Counted from the stretch's first letter, positions 17,101 to 25,745 are shown. The stretch: DNA of 64,000 bases from Sphingobium soli (GCF_020782245.1 NZ_JAJGNP010000016.1:20353-84352), one strand, 5' to 3'. Notes: a model not told the origin generated them from the sequence alone. Numbers and translations: made by a program.

Positions 17101-17274
17101 CGCGAGATCAGGGCCAATCCGAACTGGCGCGACTTGCCGATCATCAGCCTGACCGCAAAGGCGACCGCGCAGGATCAGGCGCAATGCATCGCCGCGGGGG
17201 CCAATGATTATCTGGCAAAGCCCCTGGACGTGGACAAGCTGCTATCGCTGGTGCGGGTGTGGATGCCGCGATGA
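14170..17274 (+). CDS. Membrane hybrid histidine kinase with GAF and three receiver domains
   Basis: 1034 residues. Membrane helices fill residues 15-110 and are followed by a GAF domain (about 130-280) and a long Gln/Glu-rich coiled coil (about 285-370). HisKA is at SHELRTPLN with His378, and HATPase_c shows NAIKFT, DTGIGIP and GTGLGLSI. Three receiver domains follow with phospho-acceptor Asp694, Asp816 and Asp965. The middle receiver has KGAKSPERL where the usual KP motif is expected, so its lysine site is altered. ATG 14170 is the most likely start. The gene overlaps the downstream cheR by four bases (ATGA). The coupling to CheR suggests sensing linked to methylation or a general-stress cascade. 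The signal is unknown. Confidence 0.9.
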   Translation: MPSLFGMTPARSSTLLPFALLILMIPPFLADMALPLGMSVWVLYLLPLTLSYMTSRAIIPPLLAVIATLLMAIGYQIAPAGVDPTVAQVNRSLGGLTAWLLGGLGYAFIRTKLAVRREEWVQRSQIGLGRAMAGERNLQTLGEDLLRNLVTRLDAQAALLFVDDGAAYRRVASIGVPQGADIISSTGPDDGLIGVAITERRIVRVGPVPPSYLAYGASMGQAAPTTMLVAPACADDDVVAVLEIGFAQEPDAQALILLERAGEAIGKAIRAARYRERLQELLEETQQQSEELQAQSEELRSANEELEEQSRVLLDSQARLETQQAELEQTNVELEEQTQQLVQQRNDLTRAQASLEEQARELEQASRYKSEFLANMSHELRTPLNSLLIMARLLADNRAGNLTAEQVRHAETIETSGNDLLLLINDILDISKIEAGHVDLQTRPMRIAPMVEKLHALLEPGARQKGIALRIPAASAMPVEIESDPHRVEQILKNFLSNAIKFTDKGEVTLTVEEAGDDAIAFTVHDTGIGIPAEQQQTVFEPFRQADGSVSRKYGGTGLGLSISRELAKLLGGEISLVSAPGEGSSFTLTLPRHFTETPVTRPHYRPAPREAAPLLATRTDLPAPPPRVRSVEDDRDALTGDSRVILFVEDDPAFARILCDLARELDFQCLLAESADEGVTLARQFVPQAIILDMGLPDHSGLSVLDRLKRDVNTRHIPVHCVSVADHAHAALSSGAVGYMFKPVKRQQLTEVLEGLQHHFSARMRRVLLVEDDATQRESLRLLLATRDVDTVEAADASECLERLSTQTFDCMVMDLNLPDASGFELLEKLSRDDSLSFPPVIVYTGRDLSAEEELRLRRYSKSIIIKGAKSPERLLDEVTLFLHQVVADLPARQQAMLATALNRDALLEGRQILVAEDDVRNIYALTSLFEPHGATVHIARNGVEALKFLEGERGRDIDLVLMDVMMPEMDGLTATREIRANPNWRDLPIISLTAKATAQDQAQCIAAGANDYLAKPLDVDKLLSLVRVWMPR

Positions 17275-18146
17275 CGATCGACGCGGTCGTGGCGAACGAC
17301 ACCATCGAAGAGCTGCAATTGCTTGAGCTTGACTGCCTGCTCGACCTGCTATGGCGCCGCCACCAGTTCGACTTTCGCGGCTATTCGCGCGGGTCGATGC
17401 TGCGCCGCATGGTTCGGGCGCAGCAATTTTTCCAGTGCGACAGCTTGTCCATGTTACAGCATCGGATGCTGCACGAACCGGCCATATTGCCCGACCTGCT
17501 GAGTTTCCTGACCATCCATGTCAGCGAGATGTTTCGCGATCCCGGCTATTTTCGTGCCCTGCGCGAAGAGGTCATCCCCCATCTCGCGACGTTCCCCTCA
17601 CTTAAGGTCTGGGTCGCGGGATGCAGCACGGGGGAGGAGCTCTATTCGCTCGCCATCCTGTTTCGGGAGGAAGGGCTGGACAGCCGCACGCTCTTCTATG
17701 CCACAGACATCAGCCCGGCCGCGCTGCGCAAGGCGGAAATGGGCATTTACGATCTGGACCGGCTGGCGGGCTTTACCGCCAATCATCAGGCGTCGGGCGC
17801 GCGCACATCGCTGAGCGATTATTATACCGCCGCTTATGGCGGTGCGCGCTTTGATCCCAGCCTGCGCGAGCGCACGCTTTTTGCCGAGCATAGCCTGGTC
17901 AATGATCAGGTGTTTGGCGAAGTGCATCTCATATCCTGCCGCAATGTCCTCATCTATTTCGATCGCCCCTTGCAGGACCGGGCGATCGGATTGTTCCAGG
18001 ACTCGTTGGTCCGAGGCGGTTTTCTGGGTCTGGGCGCCAAGGAAACGTTGCGCTTTTCAACCCATGCAAATGCATTTAGCGAATTTGCCGCGCAGGAGCG
18101 GATTTACAGGAAAGCCCAAAGCGCAGGAAATGTCGTCCATGTCTGA
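17271..18146 (+). CDS. CheR-type protein-glutamate methyltransferase
   Basis: 291 residues with the CheR layout: a helical N-terminal domain (LLWRRHQFDFRGYSRGSMLRRM), then the SAM-binding domain with VWVAGCSTGEELYSLA, the acidic FYATDIS strand, and LISCRNVLIYFD. These motifs match SAM-dependent methylation of glutamates on sensor proteins. It lacks the pentapeptide-binding beta insert arrangement obvious in chemotaxis CheR, and no methyl-accepting protein or CheB is near. It is translationally coupled to the hybrid kinase (ATGA) and overlaps the next kinase gene by eight bases, so all three should be made together. Confidence 0.9.
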   Translation: MTIDAVVANDTIEELQLLELDCLLDLLWRRHQFDFRGYSRGSMLRRMVRAQQFFQCDSLSMLQHRMLHEPAILPDLLSFLTIHVSEMFRDPGYFRALREEVIPHLATFPSLKVWVAGCSTGEELYSLAILFREEGLDSRTLFYATDISPAALRKAEMGIYDLDRLAGFTANHQASGARTSLSDYYTAAYGGARFDPSLRERTLFAEHSLVNDQVFGEVHLISCRNVLIYFDRPLQDRAIGLFQDSLVRGGFLGLGAKETLRFSTHANAFSEFAAQERIYRKAQSAGNVVHV

Positions 18147-20019
18147 AGAAGCGCCGATCAATTTCCTGTTGGTGGACGATGTGCCCCAGAATCTGGAAGC
18201 GCTAGAAGCGCTGCTGGCCAATGACGGGCTGCGCCTGTTCAAGGCGCAGTCGGGCGCGCAGGCGCTGGAACTGATGCTGGAGCATGAATTCGCGCTGGCG
18301 TTGCTCGATGTGCAGATGCCGGAAATGGATGGGTTCGAACTGGCCGAGATCATGCGCTCAACCGAGCGGACCCGCGCTATTCCGATCATCTTTCTGACGG
18401 CTGTCGCGACCGATGAACAGCGCCGCTTTCGCGGATATGAGGCCGGTGCGGTCGATTATCTGCTCAAGCCCATCGACACGCGCATGCTGCGCAGCAAAAC
18501 CGATGTCTTTTTCGAACTGAGCCGGCAGCGCCAGACATTGGCACGCCAACGCGATGCCTTGCGCGACACGGCGGAGCAGCTGGCGACGACGCTCAACCGC
18601 CTCAATGCCCATCGCGACAATTCGCCGCTGGCCATCGTGGAATTCGAGCCTGACCTGAGGCTGATCAGCTGGACGCGCGGGGCGGAACGGCTGTTCGGCT
18701 GGTCGGCCGAGGCGGTGCTGGGACGCCATGCCGGAACCATCGGATGGATGGATGTGGACACGGCCGGTGCGGTCACGCGCCATGTCGCGGCCCTGACGCT
18801 TGGCGGGGAACAGCGCGACATGCAGGTCCATGCCGTCCAGCGGATCGACGGCGCATCGCTGGAATGCGAATTTTATTATTCCCTGTTGCTGGACCATCAG
18901 GGCAAGCCGGCTTCCGTCAGCGTCCAGATTCTGGATATTACCGAACGGCGGCGGGCGGAGGAAACACAGCATCTGTTGATCGGGGAGCTTAACCACCGGG
19001 TCAAGAATACGCTCGCGTCGGTACAGGCGATCGCCTTCCAGACGCTCAAAGGAGCGCCCAGCCCCGCTGAATTCGCCGACAAATTTACCGGTCGCCTTCA
19101 GGCGCTGGCGCAGGCGCATTCGCTGCTCAGCCGCCAGACCTGGCAAAGCGCCAGCCTGTCGCAACTGGTGCAGGATCAACTCGACCTGGGCACGATCGAT
19201 GAGGGACGATGTTCGGTGTCCGGCCCTCAGGTCGAATTGTCGCCCAACCTAGCGCTGCATCTGGCGCTGGTCCTGCACGAACTGGGCACCAACGCCGCCA
19301 AATATGGCGCGCTATCCAACCGCGAGGGGCATGTGTTCATCGACTGGCGGATAGCGAATGAACGATTGTTGCTTAGCTGGCGCGAAAGTGGCGGGCCGGC
19401 CGTCACCCCGCCAACGCGCAAGGGCTTTGGCACGATATTGGTCGAACGCAGCCTTTTGGGGGAGGGTGGGGCGGTGAGCGCCGACTATCCGGTCGAAGGC
19501 GTGCACTGGCAGTTCGACCTTCCCTGGTCCGCGGCCACAGCGGACATGGGATCGGCCAGCCCACCTCCCGGCGCGGCAGTCCATGAACCGATCATCTATG
19601 GCGAACGCCTCAACAGCCACACCATCCTTGAAGGGCTGGAATTTCTGGTGGTGGAGGATGAACCGCTGATCGCGTTCGAACTCGCCGACGTGTTGACCGA
19701 AGCCGGCGCGCGGGTGGTGGGGACGCCATCAACCCTGGACGATGCGGTCAATGCAGCTGAAACGCTTGCTTTCGACGCGGCGATCCTCGACGGCAACCTG
19801 CAAGGGGCGGCGGTCGATCAGATCGCCGAAGCGCTGGATCGCCGGGGCATACCCTTTCTGTTCCTGTCTGGCTATGGACCCGAGCATCTGCCCGTCGCCT
19901 TCAACGAGCGGCCGTTGCTGAACAAGCCGTTCGACAGAGGCCATCTGCTCACCATCTTGCGGCACATCGTCAAGTCGCCGACGCCTGAACCGGTGCCCGC
20001 GCGCCACGTTGCGAATTAG
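18139..20019 (+). CDS. HWE-family sensor kinase with receiver domains at both ends
   Basis: 626 residues in the order receiver (phospho-acceptor Asp57 in LLDVQMPEMDG), PAS (about 155-270), HWE histidine kinase (LNHRVKNTLASVQAI, His286; ATPase part with HELGTNAAKYGAL), and a C-terminal receiver (FLVVEDEPLIAFEL; AAILDGNL with the acceptor Asp). HWE kinases are typical of alphaproteobacteria and often feed the PhyR general stress pathway. ATG 18139 is preceded by AGGAA at a suitable distance; ATG 18130 is possible. It overlaps cheR. Its stop overlaps that of the convergent nadB by three to four bases. Confidence 0.9.
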   Translation: MSEEAPINFLLVDDVPQNLEALEALLANDGLRLFKAQSGAQALELMLEHEFALALLDVQMPEMDGFELAEIMRSTERTRAIPIIFLTAVATDEQRRFRGYEAGAVDYLLKPIDTRMLRSKTDVFFELSRQRQTLARQRDALRDTAEQLATTLNRLNAHRDNSPLAIVEFEPDLRLISWTRGAERLFGWSAEAVLGRHAGTIGWMDVDTAGAVTRHVAALTLGGEQRDMQVHAVQRIDGASLECEFYYSLLLDHQGKPASVSVQILDITERRRAEETQHLLIGELNHRVKNTLASVQAIAFQTLKGAPSPAEFADKFTGRLQALAQAHSLLSRQTWQSASLSQLVQDQLDLGTIDEGRCSVSGPQVELSPNLALHLALVLHELGTNAAKYGALSNREGHVFIDWRIANERLLLSWRESGGPAVTPPTRKGFGTILVERSLLGEGGAVSADYPVEGVHWQFDLPWSAATADMGSASPPPGAAVHEPIIYGERLNSHTILEGLEFLVVEDEPLIAFELADVLTEAGARVVGTPSTLDDAVNAAETLAFDAAILDGNLQGAAVDQIAEALDRRGIPFLFLSGYGPEHLPVAFNERPLLNKPFDRGHLLTILRHIVKSPTPEPVPARHVAN

Positions 20020-21632
20020 GGCGCGAGCACCGTATCGACCGCCTGGGCCAAAGTGTCCGGATAGTCGAGGGTATAGTGTAAGCCGCGGCTTTCCTTGCGA
20101 TGGAGCGCGGAGCGAACGACGAGCCGCGCCACTTCCAGCAGGTTGCGCAATTCGATGAGGTCGGGCGTCACCCGGAAATTGCCGTAATAATCGTCAACCT
20201 CGCGCGAAAGCAGGTCGATGCGATGTTGCGCCCGCTCCAGCCGTTTGGTGGTGCGCACGATCCCGACATAGTCCCACATGAAGCGGCGGATTTCCTTCCA
20301 GTTATGCTGGACGATGACTTCTTCGTCGCTGTTGGTGACGCGGCTTTCGTCCCACGCGCGGATCGGCGGGGGCGGGGGCAGGTTGTCCCAGGAGCCACGG
20401 ATATGCTTGGCCGCCGCTTCCCCGAAAACGAAACATTCCAGCAGGGAGTTGGACGCCAGGCGATTGGCTCCGTGAAGGCCGCTTTCGGTCACTTCGCCAG
20501 CGGCATAGAGGCCGGGCAGGTCGGTGCGGCCATCGAGGTCGATGATGACGCCGCCACAGGTATAATGCTGCGCCGGGACGACCGGGATCGGCTCCTTCGT
20601 AATGTCGATGTCGAGATCCAGCAGCCGGGCATAAATGGTCGGGAAATGATGCCTCACGAATTCCGGCGGCCTGTGGCTGATGTCGAGATGGACATAGTCC
20701 AGCCCCAGGCGCTTGATTTCATGGTCGATGGCGCGTGCCACGATGTCACGCGGGGCGAGTTCCGCGCGCGCGTCGAAACGCGGCATGAAGCGTTCGCCGC
20801 CACCCGGCACGCCGGGGGGGAGTTTTAGATGACCGCCTTCGCCGCGCACCGCTTCAGTGATCAGGAAATTCTTGACCTCCAGATTATAGAGGCAGGTGGG
20901 GTGGAACTGGTTCATCTCCATATTGGAAACGCGGCACCCCGCGCGCCAGGCCATGGCGATGCCGTCCCCTGTCGCGCCGCGCGGCGCGGTGGAGAAGAGA
21001 TAGGTGCGGCCTGCGCCGCCAGTGCACAGGATGGTTGCGCGGCCCAGCAGTGCGTCGACGCGCTTGGTCGCCTTGTTAAAGGCATAGACGCCCCAGACAT
21101 GGCCGTCGCCCGAATAGCGCTCGCCATGGCGCGAGGTGATAAGGTCGATCGCGACCATATCCTCCATCAGGGTGATGTTGGGATTGGCGCGCGCGGCCTT
21201 GAGCAAGGCGACCTGGACGGCGTGGCCGGTGGCGTCGTCGACATGGACGATGCGGCGATGGCTGTGCCCGCCTTCGCGCGTAAGGTCCCAGCGCTTGCCA
21301 AAGGCGTCGCCGCCATCCTCGCTGGGGTTGAAGGGCACACCGAGCGCCGCGAGCCGCTCGATCGCGGCGGGCGCTTCGGACACGACGAATTCCACCGTCT
21401 CGCGATTGTTGAGGCCCGCGCCGGCGACCATCGTGTCGTCGACATGCGCCTCGAAACTGTCACCCGCGTCGAGTACAGCAGCAATGCCGCCCTGCGCCCA
21501 GTTGGTCGACCCGCTGTCGAGCGCGCCCTTGGCCAGCACCAGCACCTTGCGATCCTGCGCGAGGTTGATGGCGGCCGTCAGTCCGGCGGCGCCAGAACCG
21601 ATGATGATGACGTCATGGGGGGTGGTGGGCAT
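20016..21632 (-). CDS. nadB: L-aspartate oxidase
   Basis: 538 residues, normal length. An FAD-binding dinucleotide motif opens the protein (VIIIGSGAAGLTAAINLA), followed by GGIAAVL, MNQFHPTCLY, the active-site region PAQHYTCGGVIID and LHGANRLASNSLLE, then the C-terminal helical domain. It oxidises L-aspartate to iminoaspartate, the first step of NAD synthesis with NadA. nadA and nadC are not in this window. The start ATG 21632 is chosen because the FAD motif follows directly. Strong GGCGG and GAGGxG motifs support a complete flavoenzyme. Confidence 0.93.
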   Translation of the reverse strand: MPTTPHDVIIIGSGAAGLTAAINLAQDRKVLVLAKGALDSGSTNWAQGGIAAVLDAGDSFEAHVDDTMVAGAGLNNRETVEFVVSEAPAAIERLAALGVPFNPSEDGGDAFGKRWDLTREGGHSHRRIVHVDDATGHAVQVALLKAARANPNITLMEDMVAIDLITSRHGERYSGDGHVWGVYAFNKATKRVDALLGRATILCTGGAGRTYLFSTAPRGATGDGIAMAWRAGCRVSNMEMNQFHPTCLYNLEVKNFLITEAVRGEGGHLKLPPGVPGGGERFMPRFDARAELAPRDIVARAIDHEIKRLGLDYVHLDISHRPPEFVRHHFPTIYARLLDLDIDITKEPIPVVPAQHYTCGGVIIDLDGRTDLPGLYAAGEVTESGLHGANRLASNSLLECFVFGEAAAKHIRGSWDNLPPPPPIRAWDESRVTNSDEEVIVQHNWKEIRRFMWDYVGIVRTTKRLERAQHRIDLLSREVDDYYGNFRVTPDLIELRNLLEVARLVVRSALHRKESRGLHYTLDYPDTLAQAVDTVLAP

Positions 21633-21697
21633 ATATCGCGCTCTTGCTGCTTCTGTTCTACGCCCCTTCCGCAGACGGAAGGGGGGACTGTTTCGCG

Positions 21698-22630
21698 TTA
21701 CGCCGCCGCCGTCAGATGCAGGAACACATCCTCCAGGTCCGGGTCGCGGGTCACCACATCGACGATCGACAGGCCGCTTGCCTGCACGGCGCTCAGCACT
21801 TGGCCGGCATTGGCGCGGTCCTTGCTGTAGGTGATGGTGAGTGTGCGTTCGCCGGACAGTTCCACCTTTTCGAAACAAGGGGCATCCGGCGCGGCCGTCA
21901 CATCTCGATCGACCGTTACCTGCACGACCTTCTCCTGTGCCATGGCGATCAGTTCGCGTGTCGGCTTGTCGGTGATCACCTTGCCATGATTGATGATCCC
22001 GATGCGGTCACACAGTTCCTCGGCTTCCTCCAGATAATGGGTGGTGAGCACGATGGTGACGCCCATGGCATTGAGTTCGCGGACATAGTCCCATAATTGC
22101 TGGCGCAATTGCACGTCGACGCCGGCGGTGGGTTCGTCCAGCACCAGGATGGGTGGCGAATGGACCATGGCCTTGGCGACCAGCAGCCGACGCTTCATAC
22201 CGCCCGACAGGGTGCGGGCATAGGCATTGGCCTTGTCGTCCAGATGCACCGCGCGCAGCAATTCCATCGACCGGCGCTTGTCCTTGGGCACGCCGTAGAA
22301 GCCTGCCTGATTGTCCAGCGTCTCCAGCGGCGTAAAGAAGGGGTCGAAGACGATTTCCTGCGGCACGATGCCGATCGAATTCTTGGCGTTGCGCGGATTG
22401 ACGTCGATGTCGAAGCCCCAGATGCGCACGTCGCCGGCCGTCTTGTTCACCATGCCGGCCAGGATGTTGATCGTGGTCGACTTGCCCGCGCCATTGGGGC
22501 CGAGCAGGCCGTAAATCTGGCCGCGTGGAATGGTGAGGTCGATGCCGTCGAGCGCGCGCTTGCCGCCCTTGTAGACCTTGGTGAGGTTACGGATTTCGAT
22601 AGCGGCTTGCGGGGCAGGGCTGTCAGTCAT
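21698..22630 (-). CDS. ABC transporter ATP-binding protein, CcmA/ABC-2 type
   Basis: 310 residues. The nucleotide-binding domain is complete: Walker A GPNGAGKST at about 43, signature LSGGMKRRLL, Walker B LVLDEPTAGVD, and TTHYLEEAEEL. A C-terminal extension (DUF4162-like, about 225-310) is typical of drug- or polysaccharide-export ATPases paired with ABC-2 permeases. No permease gene is adjacent: nadB lies downstream and a divergent isomerase upstream. The ATPase must therefore use a partner encoded elsewhere. The ATG overlaps by four bases the stop of a small uncertain reading frame (22627-22821). Confidence 0.9.
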   Translation of the reverse strand: MTDSPAPQAAIEIRNLTKVYKGGKRALDGIDLTIPRGQIYGLLGPNGAGKSTTINILAGMVNKTAGDVRIWGFDIDVNPRNAKNSIGIVPQEIVFDPFFTPLETLDNQAGFYGVPKDKRRSMELLRAVHLDDKANAYARTLSGGMKRRLLVAKAMVHSPPILVLDEPTAGVDVQLRQQLWDYVRELNAMGVTIVLTTHYLEEAEELCDRIGIINHGKVITDKPTRELIAMAQEKVVQVTVDRDVTAAPDAPCFEKVELSGERTLTITYSKDRANAGQVLSAVQASGLSIVDVVTRDPDLEDVFLHLTAAA

Positions 22631-22821
22631 GCCTGTTCTATGGGGATGGCGACAGAAGAAGGGAAGAGGGCGGAGGCATTGGGGAGGCTAAGGATCGCCT
22701 GGCGGCCTTTCGGGATCGGGGCCGGCAGGACATGGAGTGCCCCGAGTGGGTTGAATATGGGCTTGATGATTTCCGCCGGGACGCTTTTCGTGTAGGGGTA
22801 GGATTCCCAAGGTGTGGGCAT
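22627..22821 (-). CDS. Possible 64-residue reading frame coupled to the ABC ATPase
   Basis: A Pro-rich 64-residue frame starts MPTPWESYPYTKS and ends with its stop in a four-base overlap with the ATPase ATG (ATGA), with GGA a few bases before its own ATG. Codon third positions are only moderately GC-rich. No family is recognised. It may be chance, since part of it lies where the promoter of the divergent isomerase should be. Confidence 0.25.
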   Translation of the reverse strand: MPTPWESYPYTKSVPAEIIKPIFNPLGALHVLPAPIPKGRQAILSLPNASALFPSSVAIPIEQA

Positions 22822-22882
22822 GCGTTCCAAAACCCGCACTGCTATTGGTCCTTTCCATCCGCCTCTCATCTGGAGACTATTG

Positions 22883-23545
22883 ATGAAAATCGCCCTGATT
22901 ACGGAAAACAGCCAGGCGGCGAAGAATTCGACGATCCATTCGGCATTGACCGCCGTTGCCGAACCGCTGGGCCATGAAGTGTTCAACTATGGCATGTATA
23001 CGGCCGAGGATAAGGCTTCGCTGACCTATGTCATGAATGGCATCCTGACCGGCATTCTGCTCAATTCCAAGGCGGCCGACTTCGTCGTTACCGGCTGCGG
23101 CACGGGCATGGGTTCCATGCTGGCATGCAATGCCATGCCCGGCGTGTTTTGCGGCCTGGTCATCGATCCGACCGACGCTTTCCTGTTCGCGCAGATCAAT
23201 GACGGCAACGCCATTTCCATGCCCTATGCCAAGGGTTTTGGCTGGGCCGCCGAGCTGAACCTGCAGGATGTCTACCGCAAGCTGTTCGAAGGCGAGCGGG
23301 GCCTTGGCTATCCCAAGGAACGGGCCGAAATCATGGCCAAGAATCGCGGCATCCTGAAATCATTGAAGGATGCTTCGTGCAAGGACATGGTGACGGTATT
23401 GAAGTCGGTTGATCAGGATCTGCTTAAGGCCGCGATCGCCGGTGAACGCTTCCAGGAGTATTTCTTCGCCAATGCGCAGGATGAGGCCATTCGCGATTAT
23501 GTGAAGGGCGTTCTCGAAGGGGCGCCGGCATTGGCCGACGCCTGA
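22883..23545 (+). CDS. RpiB/LacA/LacB-family sugar-phosphate isomerase
   Basis: 220 residues. The fold is recognised by MKIALITENSQAAKN, GHEVFNYGMY, and the active-site region VTGCGTGMGSMLACNAMPGV, which corresponds to the GxGxG(M/I)xxxANK loop of RpiB. It has about 60 more residues at the C-terminus than plain RpiB (about 150), a helical tail ending near FANAQDEAIRDYVKG. Longer RpiB-like proteins exist in alphaproteobacteria, some in pentose or tetrose catabolism. The substrate is uncertain. GGAG precedes ATG 22883. It stands alone between divergent and convergent genes. Confidence 0.82.
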   Translation: MKIALITENSQAAKNSTIHSALTAVAEPLGHEVFNYGMYTAEDKASLTYVMNGILTGILLNSKAADFVVTGCGTGMGSMLACNAMPGVFCGLVIDPTDAFLFAQINDGNAISMPYAKGFGWAAELNLQDVYRKLFEGERGLGYPKERAEIMAKNRGILKSLKDASCKDMVTVLKSVDQDLLKAAIAGERFQEYFFANAQDEAIRDYVKGVLEGAPALADA

Positions 23546-23555
23546 GTATGAGGCG

Positions 23556-23581
23556 ACCGGGCGGCAATCGCGCCGTCCGGT
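23556..23581. terminator. Hairpin between convergent isomerase and purN genes
   Basis: ACCGG-G-CGGC pairs with GCCG-T-CCGGT around a six-base loop, then TTTGCTCTTA follows. It lies between two convergent stop codons and could serve either strand. Confidence 0.5.
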
Positions 23582-23587
23582 TTGCTC

Positions 23588-24538
23588 TTAAAAATCTTCG
23601 GCGATATCCATGAGCCCGAGCAGCTTCTTCGGCGCAACCTGCCGCCAGCTAGCGCGAAGCCGATCGGCGATGTGGTCCCAGTCATTGGCGCCTCGGTCCA
23701 GCCGGATGCCGACCCAGTCCGTGCCGAAATAAGCCGGGCGATAATATCGGTCGGGGTCCGCATCGATCAACGTCGCCTGTTCGTCCGGTGCGGTGGTCTT
23801 GACCAGCAGTGCAACGATGCCGTCGCCATGATGGTCGCGGGTGAACCAAGCGAATTTCTTGCCCTTTTCAATCCCGAAACATGGCATGCCATGGGAGGTG
23901 ATCTCGTCTGCCTGGGGCAGGGCAAGGGCAATTTCCCGGACGCGGTTGAGCATCCATTCGGGCTGCTGCTCGCGCGTGACGAACTCCGCCAGCGTGCGCG
24001 AATAGAGCTGGTGCTCGGCGATCAGGATGCGGGCGGCAAGGCTGTCGGCGCTATCGCCCGGCAGGATCGCGACGGGAGTCTGCGCCAGAACCGGCCCGTC
24101 GTCCAGTTCGGCCGTCACGACATGAACGGAGCAGCCAGCATGGCTGTCGCCTGCGTCGATGGCGCGCTGGTGCGTGTCCAGGCCCTTATATTTGGGCAGC
24201 AGGCTGGGATGGATATTGAGCATCCGGTTTTCCCAGCCGGCAACGAATTCCGGCGACAGCAGCCGCATATATCCCGCCAGAGCGACATAGTCCGCACCCG
24301 CTGCGCGCAATTGGGCATCGATGATCGAATCGAATTCGGCGCGTTTCAGCCCCTTGTGGCTGTAGCCAAAGGTGGCGATGCCCTCCGCCGCCGCCAGCGC
24401 CAGGCCCGGTGCGGCCGGGTCATTGGCGGCGACCAGCACGATCTCATAGGGGCAGTTGTCAGCCTTTGCGGCATAGAGCAACGCCGCCATATTCGACCCC
24501 CGCCCGGAAATCAGAACAGCGACCCTGGCTTTTGCCAT
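23588..24538 (-). CDS. purN: Phosphoribosylglycinamide formyltransferase fused to an MmcQ/YjbR domain
   Basis: 316 residues, about 100 more than ordinary PurN. Residues 1-190 are the GAR transformylase: VLISGRGSNMAALL, the active-site NIHPSLLPKYKG (Asn and His) and TAELDDGPVL (catalytic Asp). Residues about 200-316 match the MmcQ/YjbR fold (ITSHGMPCFGIEKGKKFAWF, YFGTDWVGIRLD, RLRASWRQVAPKKLL), a small double-wing-like domain whose role is not settled. The enzyme adds formyl from 10-formyl-THF to GAR in purine synthesis. It follows purM by 37 bases. ATG 24538 is best placed relative to GGAGGG; ATG 24541 is adjacent. Confidence 0.92.
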   Translation of the reverse strand: MAKARVAVLISGRGSNMAALLYAAKADNCPYEIVLVAANDPAAPGLALAAAEGIATFGYSHKGLKRAEFDSIIDAQLRAAGADYVALAGYMRLLSPEFVAGWENRMLNIHPSLLPKYKGLDTHQRAIDAGDSHAGCSVHVVTAELDDGPVLAQTPVAILPGDSADSLAARILIAEHQLYSRTLAEFVTREQQPEWMLNRVREIALALPQADEITSHGMPCFGIEKGKKFAWFTRDHHGDGIVALLVKTTAPDEQATLIDADPDRYYRPAYFGTDWVGIRLDRGANDWDHIADRLRASWRQVAPKKLLGLMDIAEDF

Positions 24539-24575
24539 CATTTTCCCTCCGTTCCGCCGGACAAGGTTGGTGGCA

Positions 24576-25670
24576 TCACCCCAGATGGGTGGCCGACCAG
24601 TCTGCTTTCGCGCTCCAGCTGTCAGCGCTGCCCCGGACGGTGCAGCCCTTTTCCCCGGTAACGACCGCACCGATGGCGAACACGGTTTCGCCCGCATCCT
24701 CCAGCGCCTTCGTAACGGCGGTAACATGCGCCTCATCCACGGCCAGCACCATGCCGATGCCGCAGTTGAACGTGCGCGCCATCTCCTCCGGCTCGATATG
24801 GCCCTGTGCTTGCAAGAAGGCCATCAGCCGCGGCTGATCCCAGGCGTCGGCTTCGATCACGGCGTGCGCGCCTTCGGGCAGGACGCGGGGTATATTTTCC
24901 AGCAAGCCGCCACCGGTGATATGCGCCAGCGCGTTGATCAAGCCCGCGCGCACCAGCGGCAGCAAGCTTTTCACATAGATGCGCGTGGGTGCCATCAGCG
25001 CGTCGATCAGCAGCACGTCCTGGTCGAACAGGGCAGGGCGGTCGAGCCTCCACCCCTTGTCGGCGGCCAGACGTCGGACCAGCGAATAGCCGTTTGAGTG
25101 CACGCCCGAAGAGGCGAGGCCCAGTAGCACGTCGCCGGGCTTCACCCGGTTACCGGTCAGTGCATTGGATCGTTCCACCGCGCCGACGCAAAAACCCGCA
25201 AGGTCATAGTCGCCATCAGCATACATGCCCGGCATTTCGGCGGTTTCGCCGCCAATGAGCGCGCAGCCCGCCTGACGACATCCCTCGGCAATGCCGGCGA
25301 TGACGCGTTCGGCGACGCCGCTTTCCAGCCGACCGGTCGCATAATAATCAAGGAAGAAGAGCGGCTCCGCCCCCTGGACGATCAGGTCATTGGCGCACAT
25401 CGCGACCAGATCGATGCCGACACCATCATGGCGGCCATGGTCGATCGCGAGCTTGAGCTTGGTGCCGACGCCATCATTGGCCGCGACCAGCAACGGGTCA
25501 TCATAGCCCGCCGCCTTGAGATCGAAAAAGCCGCCAAAGCCGCCCAGTTCCGCGTCAGCGCCCGGCCGGCGCGTCGCCTTGGCAAGGGGGGCGATGGCGC
25601 GGACCAGGGCATTACCCGCGGCGATGTCGACGCCAGCCTTGGCGTAGCTGTAGGATTCGTTGTCGCTCAT
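24576..25670 (-). CDS. purM: Phosphoribosylformylglycinamidine cyclo-ligase (AIR synthetase)
   Basis: 364 residues, normal for alphaproteobacterial PurM. Motifs include [15 protein letters not shown] at the start, [49 protein letters not shown] and [13 protein letters not shown]. It closes the FGAM imidazole ring using ATP. It forms a purMN operon with the fusion gene downstream, on the strand opposite to the DUF2066 gene. The start at 25670 fits the conserved N-terminus. Confidence 0.95.
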   Translation of the reverse strand: MSDNESYSYAKAGVDIAAGNALVRAIAPLAKATRRPGADAELGGFGGFFDLKAAGYDDPLLVAANDGVGTKLKLAIDHGRHDGVGIDLVAMCANDLIVQGAEPLFFLDYYATGRLESGVAERVIAGIAEGCRQAGCALIGGETAEMPGMYADGDYDLAGFCVGAVERSNALTGNRVKPGDVLLGLASSGVHSNGYSLVRRLAADKGWRLDRPALFDQDVLLIDALMAPTRIYVKSLLPLVRAGLINALAHITGGGLLENIPRVLPEGAHAVIEADAWDQPRLMAFLQAQGHIEPEEMARTFNCGIGMVLAVDEAHVTAVTKALEDAGETVFAIGAVVTGEKGCTVRGSADSWSAKADWSATHLG

Positions 25671-25745
25671 GATCAGCGCCCCTAGAACAAAGAGGCGCAA
25701 AACGGAAGCTTGGCATCCCGGGCATTACGCGCCAAAAGGGCGCGC

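Noticed and set aside
15349..17184. A 611-residue minus-strand frame under the hybrid kinase
   Set aside because: It is antisense to kinase and receiver domains with intact motifs, so the frame is a product of GC-rich codon bias.
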